A DNA stretch of 12,056 bases from Elusimicrobiota bacterium (lineage in GTDB: Bacteria > CG03): positions 1-12,056 of the forward strand of contig JAGHAG010000142.1 of NCBI GenBank assembly GCA_021161625.1, read 5' to 3'. Position 1 is the stretch's first letter, and each line of letters starts with the position of its first letter. Below, piece after piece: positions 1 through 5,768 of the stretch. The notes under the pieces were generated by a model. The model saw only the letters and a list, made by a program, of their open reading frames with translations. It did not search any database and was not told the DNA's origin. The position numbers were made by a program, and so were the translations under genes.

Positions 1-1304
1 CTCTTGGATATGGAAAAGGAAATAAAATTACGATTTCAGAGGAACTTCATTTTCCCCACTCTTTAGGACTTCTTTATTCTGCCTTTACTGCTTTTCTTGG
101 CTTTAAAGTCAACGAAGGAGAATATAAAGTCATGGGCATGGCTCCTTATGGAAAGCCAAAATATGTAGATAAAGTTTTAAAGGTTGTAAAAATCTCAGAC
201 GATGGAAGTCTGGAACTTGATTTAAGTTATTTTACCTTCACGCATTCAACAAAGAAAACTTTTAGTAAAAAATTTGTGGAACTTTTTGGTGAACCACGAG
301 TTCCTGAAACTCCCTTCTTTACAGAAGAGTTTGAAATCCCATCTTATTATGAAAAAATAGACGGAAGTCTGAATAAGTTAAAGGAAAAAAATCAATACTA
401 TGCAGATATTGCAGCATCTATTCAATATGTTGCTGAAGATATAATTTTAAAAATGGCAAAAAATCTTTATAAAAAGACAGGGATAAAAAACCTTTGTTAT
501 GCAGGTGGAGTTGCATTGAACAGCAAGGCAAATTACAGACTGCTGAAGGAGACGGAATTTGAAAATGTCTTTATTCAGCCTGCTGCAACAGATGCAGGTG
601 GTGCTCTTGGCGCTGCACTGTGGGTGTGGCATCAATTATTTGATAAAAAGGAAAAACAGGTTCTTGAACACGCTTATCTTGGAAAAGGATTTTCCTATGA
701 TGAAATAAAAAATTCCATTGAGGAAAAGAATCTCAGATATCAGGAACTTTCTGACGAGAAAATTTACCAGAAACTTGTAGAAGCCCTCAAAAATGGAAAG
801 GTTATAGGGTGGTATCAGGGAAGGTGTGAATGGGGACCAAGGGCTCTTGGAAATCGTTCAATCCTCGCTGACCCCAGAAACCCAAAAATGAAAGAAATTG
901 TAAATGTTAAGATAAAATTTAGAGAACCTTTCAGACCATTTGCCCCGTCTGTTCTTGAAGAAGATATAAAGGAAATTTTTGATATTGATAAAGAACAGTA
1001 TCCCCACAGGTTTATGCTGATGACACACATGGTAAAGGATGAGAAAAGAAAAATCATTCCTGCAGTAACTCATGTTGACGGCTCTTCAAGATTACAATCG
1101 GTTAAAAAGAAATATAATCCAAGATATTGGCAACTCCTAAATCACTTCAAAAAGGAAACAGGCGTTGGTGTTGTTCTGAACACTTCTTTTAATTTAAGAG
1201 GTGAGCCAATTGTTAATTCCCCTAAAGATGCAATAAAAACATTTCTCAATTCAGGGATAGATATTCTTGTTCTTGAAAATTTTCTGATTGAGAAAATTAC
1301 TTAG
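1..1304 (+). CDS. Carbamoyltransferase, NodU/CmcH family (5' partial)
   Basis: Enzymes of this family move a carbamoyl group from carbamoyl phosphate, via carbamoyl-adenylate, to a hydroxyl of a sugar or secondary metabolite. The open frame continues upstream of the first in-window ATG (132): codons from position 3 encode family-like sequence (HFPHSLGLLYSAFTAFLG, then YKVMGMAPYGKP). The true start is therefore outside the window and 434 codons are visible. The remaining Kae1-like ASKHA domain shows CYAGGVALN near 500-530 and DAGGALGAAL near 591-618, whose Asp matches the metal-binding Asp of TobZ. The C-terminal domain shows WYQGRCEWGPRALGNRSILA at about 811-870 and FREPFRPFAPS at about 918-950. 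The substrate cannot be read from the sequence; such genes often sit in polysaccharide or glycan clusters. The stop lies 8 bp inside the 3' end of convergent queF. Confidence 0.93.
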   Translation, partial: LGYGKGNKITISEELHFPHSLGLLYSAFTAFLGFKVNEGEYKVMGMAPYGKPKYVDKVLKVVKISDDGSLELDLSYFTFTHSTKKTFSKKFVELFGEPRVPETPFFTEEFEIPSYYEKIDGSLNKLKEKNQYYADIAASIQYVAEDIILKMAKNLYKKTGIKNLCYAGGVALNSKANYRLLKETEFENVFIQPAATDAGGALGAALWVWHQLFDKKEKQVLEHAYLGKGFSYDEIKNSIEEKNLRYQELSDEKIYQKLVEALKNGKVIGWYQGRCEWGPRALGNRSILADPRNPKMKEIVNVKIKFREPFRPFAPSVLEEDIKEIFDIDKEQYPHRFMLMTHMVKDEKRKIIPAVTHVDGSSRLQSVKKKYNPRYWQLLNHFKKETGVGVVLNTSFNLRGEPIVNSPKDAIKTFLNSGIDILVLENFLIEKIT

Positions 1305-1698
1305 TGCTTTTTCTTTTTTTATACACTGCAGTTATTGTTGAATTCATTCCGCCTCTTGGTCTGAAAACCCCTGTAACCTGAACTTTTCTTGGTTTTACAG
1401 ATTTAACAAAATCCTTCAGAATTCTGTTTACAGCATTTTCCTGAAAAATTCCGATATTTCTGTAGGCATTGAGATAGAGTTTGAGAGATTTCATCTCAAC
1501 ACAAAATCTATCCGGAATGTATTTTATAATAATCGTCCCAAAATCTGGAAGACCTGTCAGGGGGCAGACAGAGGTGAATTCGGGAAATTCTATTATAATT
1601 TCATAATCTGAAAACTGGTTTTTCCATATCTCAATCTCTGGAAGTTTCACCTCAAGTCCTGAGGCAGAACAGTCAAAATATGTTTTTTCCCTTTTCAC
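1297..1698 (-). CDS. queF: NADPH-dependent preQ0 reductase QueF
   Basis: QueF reduces 7-cyano-7-deazaguanine (preQ0) to preQ1, the nitrile-reduction step of queuosine tRNA modification, in the cytoplasm. At 133 aa it is the short single-domain (type I, T-fold) form. It carries TSVCPLTGLPDFG, containing the catalytic Cys that forms the thioimide and the catalytic Asp; the QueF motif EMKSLKLYLNAYRN; and the C-terminal FRPRGGMNS. The Bacillus FHE motif reads FQE here, keeping the Glu that binds the substrate base. The start is GTG at 1698, chosen because TGGAGGG lies 4 nt upstream. A promoter-like sequence precedes it. Its 3' end overlaps the convergent carbamoyltransferase gene by 8 bp. No other queuosine gene is in the window. 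Confidence 0.95.
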   Translation of the reverse strand: MKREKTYFDCSASGLEVKLPEIEIWKNQFSDYEIIIEFPEFTSVCPLTGLPDFGTIIIKYIPDRFCVEMKSLKLYLNAYRNIGIFQENAVNRILKDFVKSVKPRKVQVTGVFRPRGGMNSTITAVYKKRKSTK

Positions 1699-1719
1699 AA
1701 TCCCTCCATTGTTTTTTCA

Positions 1720-1748
1720 AAAATATCAAATGAACAGAATTGAAGCAA
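1720..1748 (-). promoter_or_regulatory. Candidate queF promoter, extended -10
   Basis: On the minus strand TTGCTT (1748-1743) is followed after 17 bp by TATTTT (1725-1720), with TGA directly before the -10, the extended -10 pattern. The expected start near 1713 would leave a short leader containing the GGAGG site at 1702-1706. The match is to sigma-70-type consensus only and is not confirmed. Confidence 0.45.
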
Positions 1749-1782
1749 GAATTAAAGTGAAGTTGCATTTCTCGGCGAATAG

Positions 1783-1803
1783 TTCTCTGTCCACTATCCT
1801 CTT
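1783..1803. repeat. Short degenerate 7-bp repeat
   Basis: Three in-phase heptamers (TTCTCTG, TCCACTA, TCCTCTT) lie just beyond the stop of the FliF-FliG fusion gene. On the minus strand they read GGATAGT GGACAGA, nearly the same words as the 5351-5378 array, so this is likely a small member of the same intergenic repeat class. Confidence 0.45.
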
Positions 1804-1806
1804 TTT

Positions 1807-3108
1807 CTATAACAATTCAATTGCCCCTGAATCTTTAAGCCTTCTTATAATCTGAACAATTTTTCTCTGCTCCTGCAAGGATTCGGACTGATTTTCTCCG
1901 GAAAGTTCAATCTCTTCTTCAACAATTTCTCTTGCACCTTCACTCAAAACCCCTAAAATTCTTTCCCTGACTTCTTCTGAAGCAAACTTCAGAGCGAGGG
2001 CAAGGGAACGGGTATTTACAAAACGAAGAACCGTCTGAATAACACCTGTATCCTGTCGGGCAAGGTCTTCAAAACGAAAAATTGAATTTCTTAACTCTGT
2101 TGCAAGAATCGGGTCTTCATCAGCAATGTGCTCCAGAAATTGTTCCTGAACCTGAGGAGAAGAATTTTCAAGCATCCTTAGAAGTTTTTCTCTCCCACCT
2201 GTCACAAATTCAATTCTTTCCCTTAACTTTCTCTCAAACTCAACAATTTCCTCACGAGGAAGTTCTTTTTTGTATATCAAAAAACTCATTATGTCTGACT
2301 GTTTCTCTGGGGGAAAATAGCTTAAAAACTTTTCAACAAGAGGTTCTGATAAATAACTTAAAACAACGGCAATTTTTTCAGAATCTTCATCTTTCAAAAG
2401 ATACGCAAGATTTGAGATATTCGCCTCATTAACAAATGAAAAAAGCCCTGATGAAGGTTTTTCTTCAATTTTCTTTGGCTCCTCGCTTCTGGGAATAAAA
2501 CTTATGGACTCGCCCTCCCCTCTTCGAATCTCAACACCCTTCTGCTGGGGAGTAAAATTTGCAATACTGCTTGCAAAAAAACTCATAAAGCCCCTCACAG
2601 GACCAAAAAGAAATATGATAAAAAGCAAACCAAAAATTGAAAGCAAGAGATTTGAGGGCTTTAAAAAAAATTCTTTTAGGGAATTTATAAAAGTTTTTTC
2701 CTCAGGAACAGAAACAATTTCTTTTTTACTGACAAAATCCTCTCTTATTATTTGAAGGGTATCTTTTTCTCCAAGTCCAAGTGCTGTTTTTATGAGAGAG
2801 GTGATTCTCATCTCAAGGTCTGATGAGACATCTTTCGGAAGAATAATTGTAATTATGAAACGCGTCTTTTCAACAAGTTGTTTTGAGGGAAGAGTGCCTA
2901 TTTTCTCTTCTACAGGAACCCCTGGAAGGATTTTTTCCTTTTTTTTTGAAAGGTCAACAATCTCAGTATACTTAACAGCCCTGACTGCAACTGAAAAATT
3001 TTCCAAAGCAAAAACGCTTCTTAAAATCTGCGAAATTTGTTTTTCAATTGTATGCGTTTGCGCATATAAGAATCCCACTAAAACAAGGAAACTTACAAAC
3101 TTTCTCAT
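1807..3108 (-). CDS. Membrane-anchored FliF(C-term)-FliG fusion protein, non-standard
   Basis: Predicted order over 433 aa: hydrophobic N-terminal segment ending LYA at 14-16 (signal peptide or anchor); periplasmic region 19-125 resembling the third periplasmic domain of FliF, including an LPGVP motif (61-65) and the block from about 80 to 125 that matches FliF sequence just before TM2; transmembrane segment 153-169; cytoplasmic linker 170-218; FliG middle domain about 219-305 (KIAVVLSYL at 245-253); FliG C-terminal domain about 309-433 (FRFEDL, LRFVNTRSLALALKFAS, VQIIRRLKDSGAI). The alignment to Thermotoga FliG (about 335 aa) is clear and collinear from the middle domain onward. FliG-N, FliF RBM1/RBM2 and a certain FliF TM1 are absent. 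Predicted topology is N-out, C-in, as for FliF TM2. The EHPQ FliM-binding motif is replaced by EDSE (241-244). No flagellar gene lies nearby. The ATG at 3108 has no Shine-Dalgarno. Domain identity is firm; function is unknown. Confidence 0.85.
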   Translation of the reverse strand: MRKFVSFLVLVGFLYAQTHTIEKQISQILRSVFALENFSVAVRAVKYTEIVDLSKKKEKILPGVPVEEKIGTLPSKQLVEKTRFIITIILPKDVSSDLEMRITSLIKTALGLGEKDTLQIIREDFVSKKEIVSVPEEKTFINSLKEFFLKPSNLLLSIFGLLFIIFLFGPVRGFMSFFASSIANFTPQQKGVEIRRGEGESISFIPRSEEPKKIEEKPSSGLFSFVNEANISNLAYLLKDEDSEKIAVVLSYLSEPLVEKFLSYFPPEKQSDIMSFLIYKKELPREEIVEFERKLRERIEFVTGGREKLLRMLENSSPQVQEQFLEHIADEDPILATELRNSIFRFEDLARQDTGVIQTVLRFVNTRSLALALKFASEEVRERILGVLSEGAREIVEEEIELSGENQSESLQEQRKIVQIIRRLKDSGAIELL

Positions 3109-3145
3109 AATTGTTATTTTACAAATTTTATTTGAAAATTGTAAA
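3109..3145 (-). promoter_or_regulatory. Candidate leaderless promoter of the FliF-FliG fusion gene
   Basis: On the minus strand TTTACA (3145-3140) is followed after 18 bp by TAAAAT (3121-3116), and only 7 nt separate that box from the ATG at 3108. Transcription would begin at or next to the A of the ATG. No ribosome-binding site is present, consistent with a leaderless mRNA. It overlaps the opposing promoter. Confidence 0.5.
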
Positions 3146-3167
3146 TTTTATTGCTACATTTTTACCT
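3132..3167 (+). promoter_or_regulatory. Candidate leaderless promoter of the oxidoreductase operon
   Basis: TTGAAA (3132-3137), a 17-bp spacer and the extended -10 TGCTACATT (3152-3160) lie 7 nt upstream of the ATG at 3168. The expected start is at or adjacent to the first base of the start codon. No purine-rich Shine-Dalgarno exists between -10 and ATG. It shares 3132-3145 with the minus-strand promoter. Confidence 0.55.
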
Positions 3168-3581
3168 ATGGAAAAAAGAGGAGAACTTATTTCAAAACTT
3201 CAGGAAGTTCAGGAAAAATTCGGGTTTATTTCTGAATCCGAAATAAAACGTCTCTCTGATGAACTTGAAATTTTTCCTGTTCAGATTTATGAGGTTATAA
3301 CCTTCTACACACAGTTTCGACTGACTCCACCTGGGAAACACAAAATTCTTGTCTGTCAGGGAACAGCCTGCCACGTTATGGGAGGCAAAGACCTTCTGGA
3401 ATATCTCAAATCAAAATTTGAAATAAACGAAGGCGAGACAACTCCTGATGGGAAATTCTCTCTTGAAAGGGTAGCCTGTCTTGGATGCTGTGGGATGGCA
3501 CCTGTGGTGGTGGTTGATGAGGATTTTTATGGCAGAATGACTATTCAGAAAATTGATGAGATTCTGAAAAAATATGACTGA
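3168..3581 (+). CDS. NuoE/HydC-like [2Fe-2S] subunit of NAD(P)H oxidoreductase
   Basis: This is a small thioredoxin-fold electron-transfer subunit that carries one [2Fe-2S] cluster beside the FMN subunit in complex I-like and bifurcating flavoenzyme complexes. It has 138 aa from the ATG at 3168: an N-terminal helical part, then the cluster ligands C63 and C68 (VCQGTACHVMGG) and C104 and C108 (ACLGCCGMAP). A longer open frame begins at 3111, but its extra residues do not resemble the family and its ATG lies upstream of the promoter, so 3168 is preferred. The next gene begins 8 bp before this stop, which indicates translational coupling. All ligands are intact. It is probably cytosolic: no signal or membrane segment is seen. 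Confidence 0.93.
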   Translation: MEKRGELISKLQEVQEKFGFISESEIKRLSDELEIFPVQIYEVITFYTQFRLTPPGKHKILVCQGTACHVMGGKDLLEYLKSKFEINEGETTPDGKFSLERVACLGCCGMAPVVVVDEDFYGRMTIQKIDEILKKYD

Positions 3582-5322
3582 GAAAAAAATTCTTATCTGT
3601 GCAGGAACAAGTGGAATTTCTGCAGGGGCTTGCGAAGTTTTTGATAAATTTAAAAACCTTATTTCAAAAAATTCTCTTAAAATCTCTGTTATAAAAACAG
3701 GAGACAGGGGTCTTTTCAGGGATGTTCTTGTGGATGTAATTCTTGACGGCAAAAGAACAACCTATGAATTGGTAAAGCCAGAAGATGTGGATGAAATTTT
3801 TGAAAAACACATCTTAAATGGCGAAATTGTCAAGAGATTAACAGCCAAAGAAGAGTACGAAAACTTCTTCAAACCCCAGATGAGAATTGTTTTAAAAAAC
3901 TGCGGATTGATTGACCCTGAAGATATTAATGATTACATTAAAACAGGCGGATATAAATCTCTTGAAAAAGTTCTAAAACAAAAACCTGAAGAGGTAATTG
4001 TCGAAATAAAAAAATCAGGATTAAGGGGAAGAGGAGGAGCAGGTTTTCCAACGGGCCTGAAATGGGAACTTGCAAGAAAATCTTCTGATATTGAAAAATT
4101 TGTCATCTGCAATGCTGACGAAGGAGACCCCGGTGCATTTATGGATAGAAGCATTCTTGAAGGGGATCCGCATTCTGTCATTGAGGGAATGATTATAGCA
4201 GGTTACTGTATTGGCGCAAATACAGGAATAATTTACTGCAGGGCTGAATATCCTGTTGCTATCAAGAGAATAAAAATTGCAATAAAACAGGCACAAGAAA
4301 AAAATTTCCTCGGTGAAAAAATTTTTAACTCAAATTTTTCTTTTAAAATTTTATTGAAACAGGGGGCAGGTGCCTTTGTCTGTGGCGAGGAAACTGCTTT
4401 AATTGCATCTCTTGAAGGAAAAAGGGGAATGCCAAGACCCAGACCTCCTTTCCCTGCTCAAAAAGGACTGTGGGGAAAGCCCACTGTGATAAACAATGTT
4501 GAAACTCTTGCAAACATTCCAAGAATAATCGAAAATGGTGCTCGCTGGTATTCAAAAATAGGGACAAAAAAAAGTAAAGGAACAAAAGTTTTTGCTCTTG
4601 CTGGAAACATAAAAAATACAGGACTTGTTGAAATTCCAATGGGCACAACCATAAGAGAACTTATTTTCGGTCCTGGTGGTGGAATGCAAAATAAAAGAAA
4701 AAAGTTAAAAGCGGTTCAGATAGGCGGTCCCTCTGGCGGTTGCATTCCTGAATCTTTAATTGACACACCAATTGATTATGAATCCATTACAAAAACAGGT
4801 GCAATTATGGGGTCAGGTGGTTTTATTGTTATGGATGAAAGCACCTGCATGGTTGATATAACAAAATTCTTCTTAAGTTTTACTGTTGCGGAATCCTGCG
4901 GCAAGTGTCCCCCATGCAGAATCGGGCTTAAAAGGATGCTTGAAATTCTTGAAAAAATAACAAAAGGAGAGGGTAGTAAAACTGACATTGAGATGCTGAG
5001 AGAACTTGCCCTTATGATAAAAAAAACAGCCCTTTGCGGTCTTGGAAACACTGCACCGAACCCTGTTCTTACAACTTTAAATTACTTTCTTGATGAATAC
5101 ATGGAACACATTGAAGAAAAAAAATGCAGAGCAAAGGTTTGCGTGGAACTTTTGAAATTCAGAGTAATTGAGGAAAAATGTAAAAAGTGTGGCCTCTGTT
5201 TTAAAGCATGTCCTGTTTCAGCAATTGAGTGGGAAAAGGGAAAAATCGCAAAAATAATAAATGAAAAATGTATAAAATGCAGGGCTTGTATAAAGGTATG
5301 TCCATGGGATGCAATAGAGTAG
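3574..5322 (+). CDS. NuoF/HydB-like FMN, NADH-binding subunit
   Basis: This is the flavin subunit that exchanges electrons with NAD(H) and passes them through iron-sulfur clusters. At 582 aa it has the layout of Thermotoga HydB: N-terminal thioredoxin-like domain (1-about 90); FMN/NADH core from GLRGRGGAGFPTGLKWE (149 on), NADEGDPGAFMDRS and GAGAFVCGEETALI; [4Fe-4S] ligands C442, C445, C448 and C488 (SCGKCPPCR, CGLGNTAPNP); and a C-terminal two-cluster ferredoxin with C536/C539/C542/C546 and C566/C569/C572/C576. The N-terminal domain keeps only C9 of the four expected [2Fe-2S] ligands; the others are G14, D44 and F48 by alignment. The gene overlaps the NuoE-like gene by 8 bp. No hydrogenase catalytic subunit is present, so its partner is most simply the 5769-7832 product. 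Confidence 0.93.
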   Translation: MTEKKILICAGTSGISAGACEVFDKFKNLISKNSLKISVIKTGDRGLFRDVLVDVILDGKRTTYELVKPEDVDEIFEKHILNGEIVKRLTAKEEYENFFKPQMRIVLKNCGLIDPEDINDYIKTGGYKSLEKVLKQKPEEVIVEIKKSGLRGRGGAGFPTGLKWELARKSSDIEKFVICNADEGDPGAFMDRSILEGDPHSVIEGMIIAGYCIGANTGIIYCRAEYPVAIKRIKIAIKQAQEKNFLGEKIFNSNFSFKILLKQGAGAFVCGEETALIASLEGKRGMPRPRPPFPAQKGLWGKPTVINNVETLANIPRIIENGARWYSKIGTKKSKGTKVFALAGNIKNTGLVEIPMGTTIRELIFGPGGGMQNKRKKLKAVQIGGPSGGCIPESLIDTPIDYESITKTGAIMGSGGFIVMDESTCMVDITKFFLSFTVAESCGKCPPCRIGLKRMLEILEKITKGEGSKTDIEMLRELALMIKKTALCGLGNTAPNPVLTTLNYFLDEYMEHIEEKKCRAKVCVELLKFRVIEEKCKKCGLCFKACPVSAIEWEKGKIAKIINEKCIKCRACIKVCPWDAIE

Positions 5323-5350
5323 AAAGTGATATGGAAACAAGAAAAAAAGT

Positions 5351-5378
5351 GGATAGAGGACAGAGGATAGAGGAAAGT
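5351..5378. repeat. GGAYAGA heptamer array
   Basis: Four in-phase 7-bp units: GGATAGA, GGACAGA, GGATAGA, GGAAAGT. Confidence 0.75.
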
Positions 5379-5441
5379 CTGCCTACGCTAAAGCTACGGC
5401 GGATATATGTAGCTCGAGACCCTTGGTCTGCTAAATAAAGT

Positions 5442-5489
5442 GATATGGAGATATGGAGACAAGGTGACAAGTAGAAAAGTGAAAAAGGG
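5442..5489. repeat. Degenerate 8-bp repeat array
   Basis: Six in-phase octamers: GATATGGA twice, GACAAGGT, GACAAGTA, GAAAAGTG, AAAAAGGG. The phrase AAAGTGATATGGAGACAAG at 8322-8340 shares these words. Confidence 0.65.
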
Positions 5490-5494
5490 AAGAA

Positions 5495-5541
5495 CCCCCT
5501 ACTTAATCTCCCCCCTAAGAGGGGGGAGAAATAGAGGGGGG
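5495..5541. repeat. Nested GC-rich palindrome, copy 1
   Basis: The inner stem TCTCCCCCCT (5507-5516) pairs perfectly with AGGGGGGAGA (5520-5529) over a 3-nt loop. Outer arms CCCCCT (5495-5500) and AGGGGGG (5535-5541) can extend it. The 3' half has the pattern GGGGGG-(AG)AAATAG-(A)GGGGGG, shared with the 8365-8414 element, so both belong to one dispersed REP- or MITE-like family. It is not followed by a T-run and is not scored as a terminator. Confidence 0.8.
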
Positions 5542-5548
5542 AATTTTG

Positions 5549-5588
5549 ACTTATCAACTTGTCAGCTTTTTAACTTATCAACTAAAAG
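5549..5588. repeat. ACTTATCA octamer array
   Basis: Five in-phase 8-bp units: ACTTATCA, ACTTGTCA, GCTTTTTA, ACTTATCA, ACTAAAAG. Confidence 0.65.
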
Positions 5589-5606
5589 AGGGAAGGGTTT
5601 GGGTCA

Positions 5607-5655
5607 TTTGAATTTTGGTAATTTGAATTTGTTTAGGATTTGGGATTTAGGATTT
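5607..5655. repeat. AGGATTT-type heptamer array
   Basis: Seven in-phase 7-bp units: TTTGAAT, TTTGGTA, ATTTGAA, TTTGTTT, AGGATTT, GGGATTT, AGGATTT. The word drifts along the array while the period stays at 7. Confidence 0.7.
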
Positions 5656-5768
5656 GTAATATTGTGGGCAAAGTTGACGCTTTGCAACTATATATGGTAC
5701 TGCCTGCCAGAAGCCACTCGCAATGTAACCGCAGGATCTTGGCATGTATATGATAAAGGATTGATAGA

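Larger units (their letters stand above)
5323..5768. other. 446-bp non-coding repeat mosaic inside the oxidoreductase operon
   Basis: I see no credible gene here; the open frame across 5440-5772 is built from repeats. In order it holds: a purine-rich phrase AAAGTGATATGGAAACAAG (5324-5342); a GGATAGA-type heptamer array; an imperfect hairpin near 5379-5403 around CTACGCTAAAGCTACGG; a second hairpin around AGACC-CTT-GGTCT near 5415-5430; two octamer arrays; a nested GC-rich palindrome; an AGGATTT-type heptamer array; and a small stem GCAAAG/CTTTGC (5668-5673, 5680-5685). Whether transcription crosses it or restarts for the third subunit is not clear. Confidence 0.8.

Noticed and set aside
3111..3167. 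Longer N-terminus (19 extra codons) for the NuoE-like gene
   Set aside because: The extra residues do not fit the family and would lie over the promoter; the ATG at 3168 fits both homology and the -10 spacing.
5674..5702. Promoter with TTGACG -35 before the third oxidoreductase subunit
   Set aside because: No acceptable -10 occurs at 16-18 bp spacing, and the TTGACG is the loop of a GCAAAG/CTTTGC stem.
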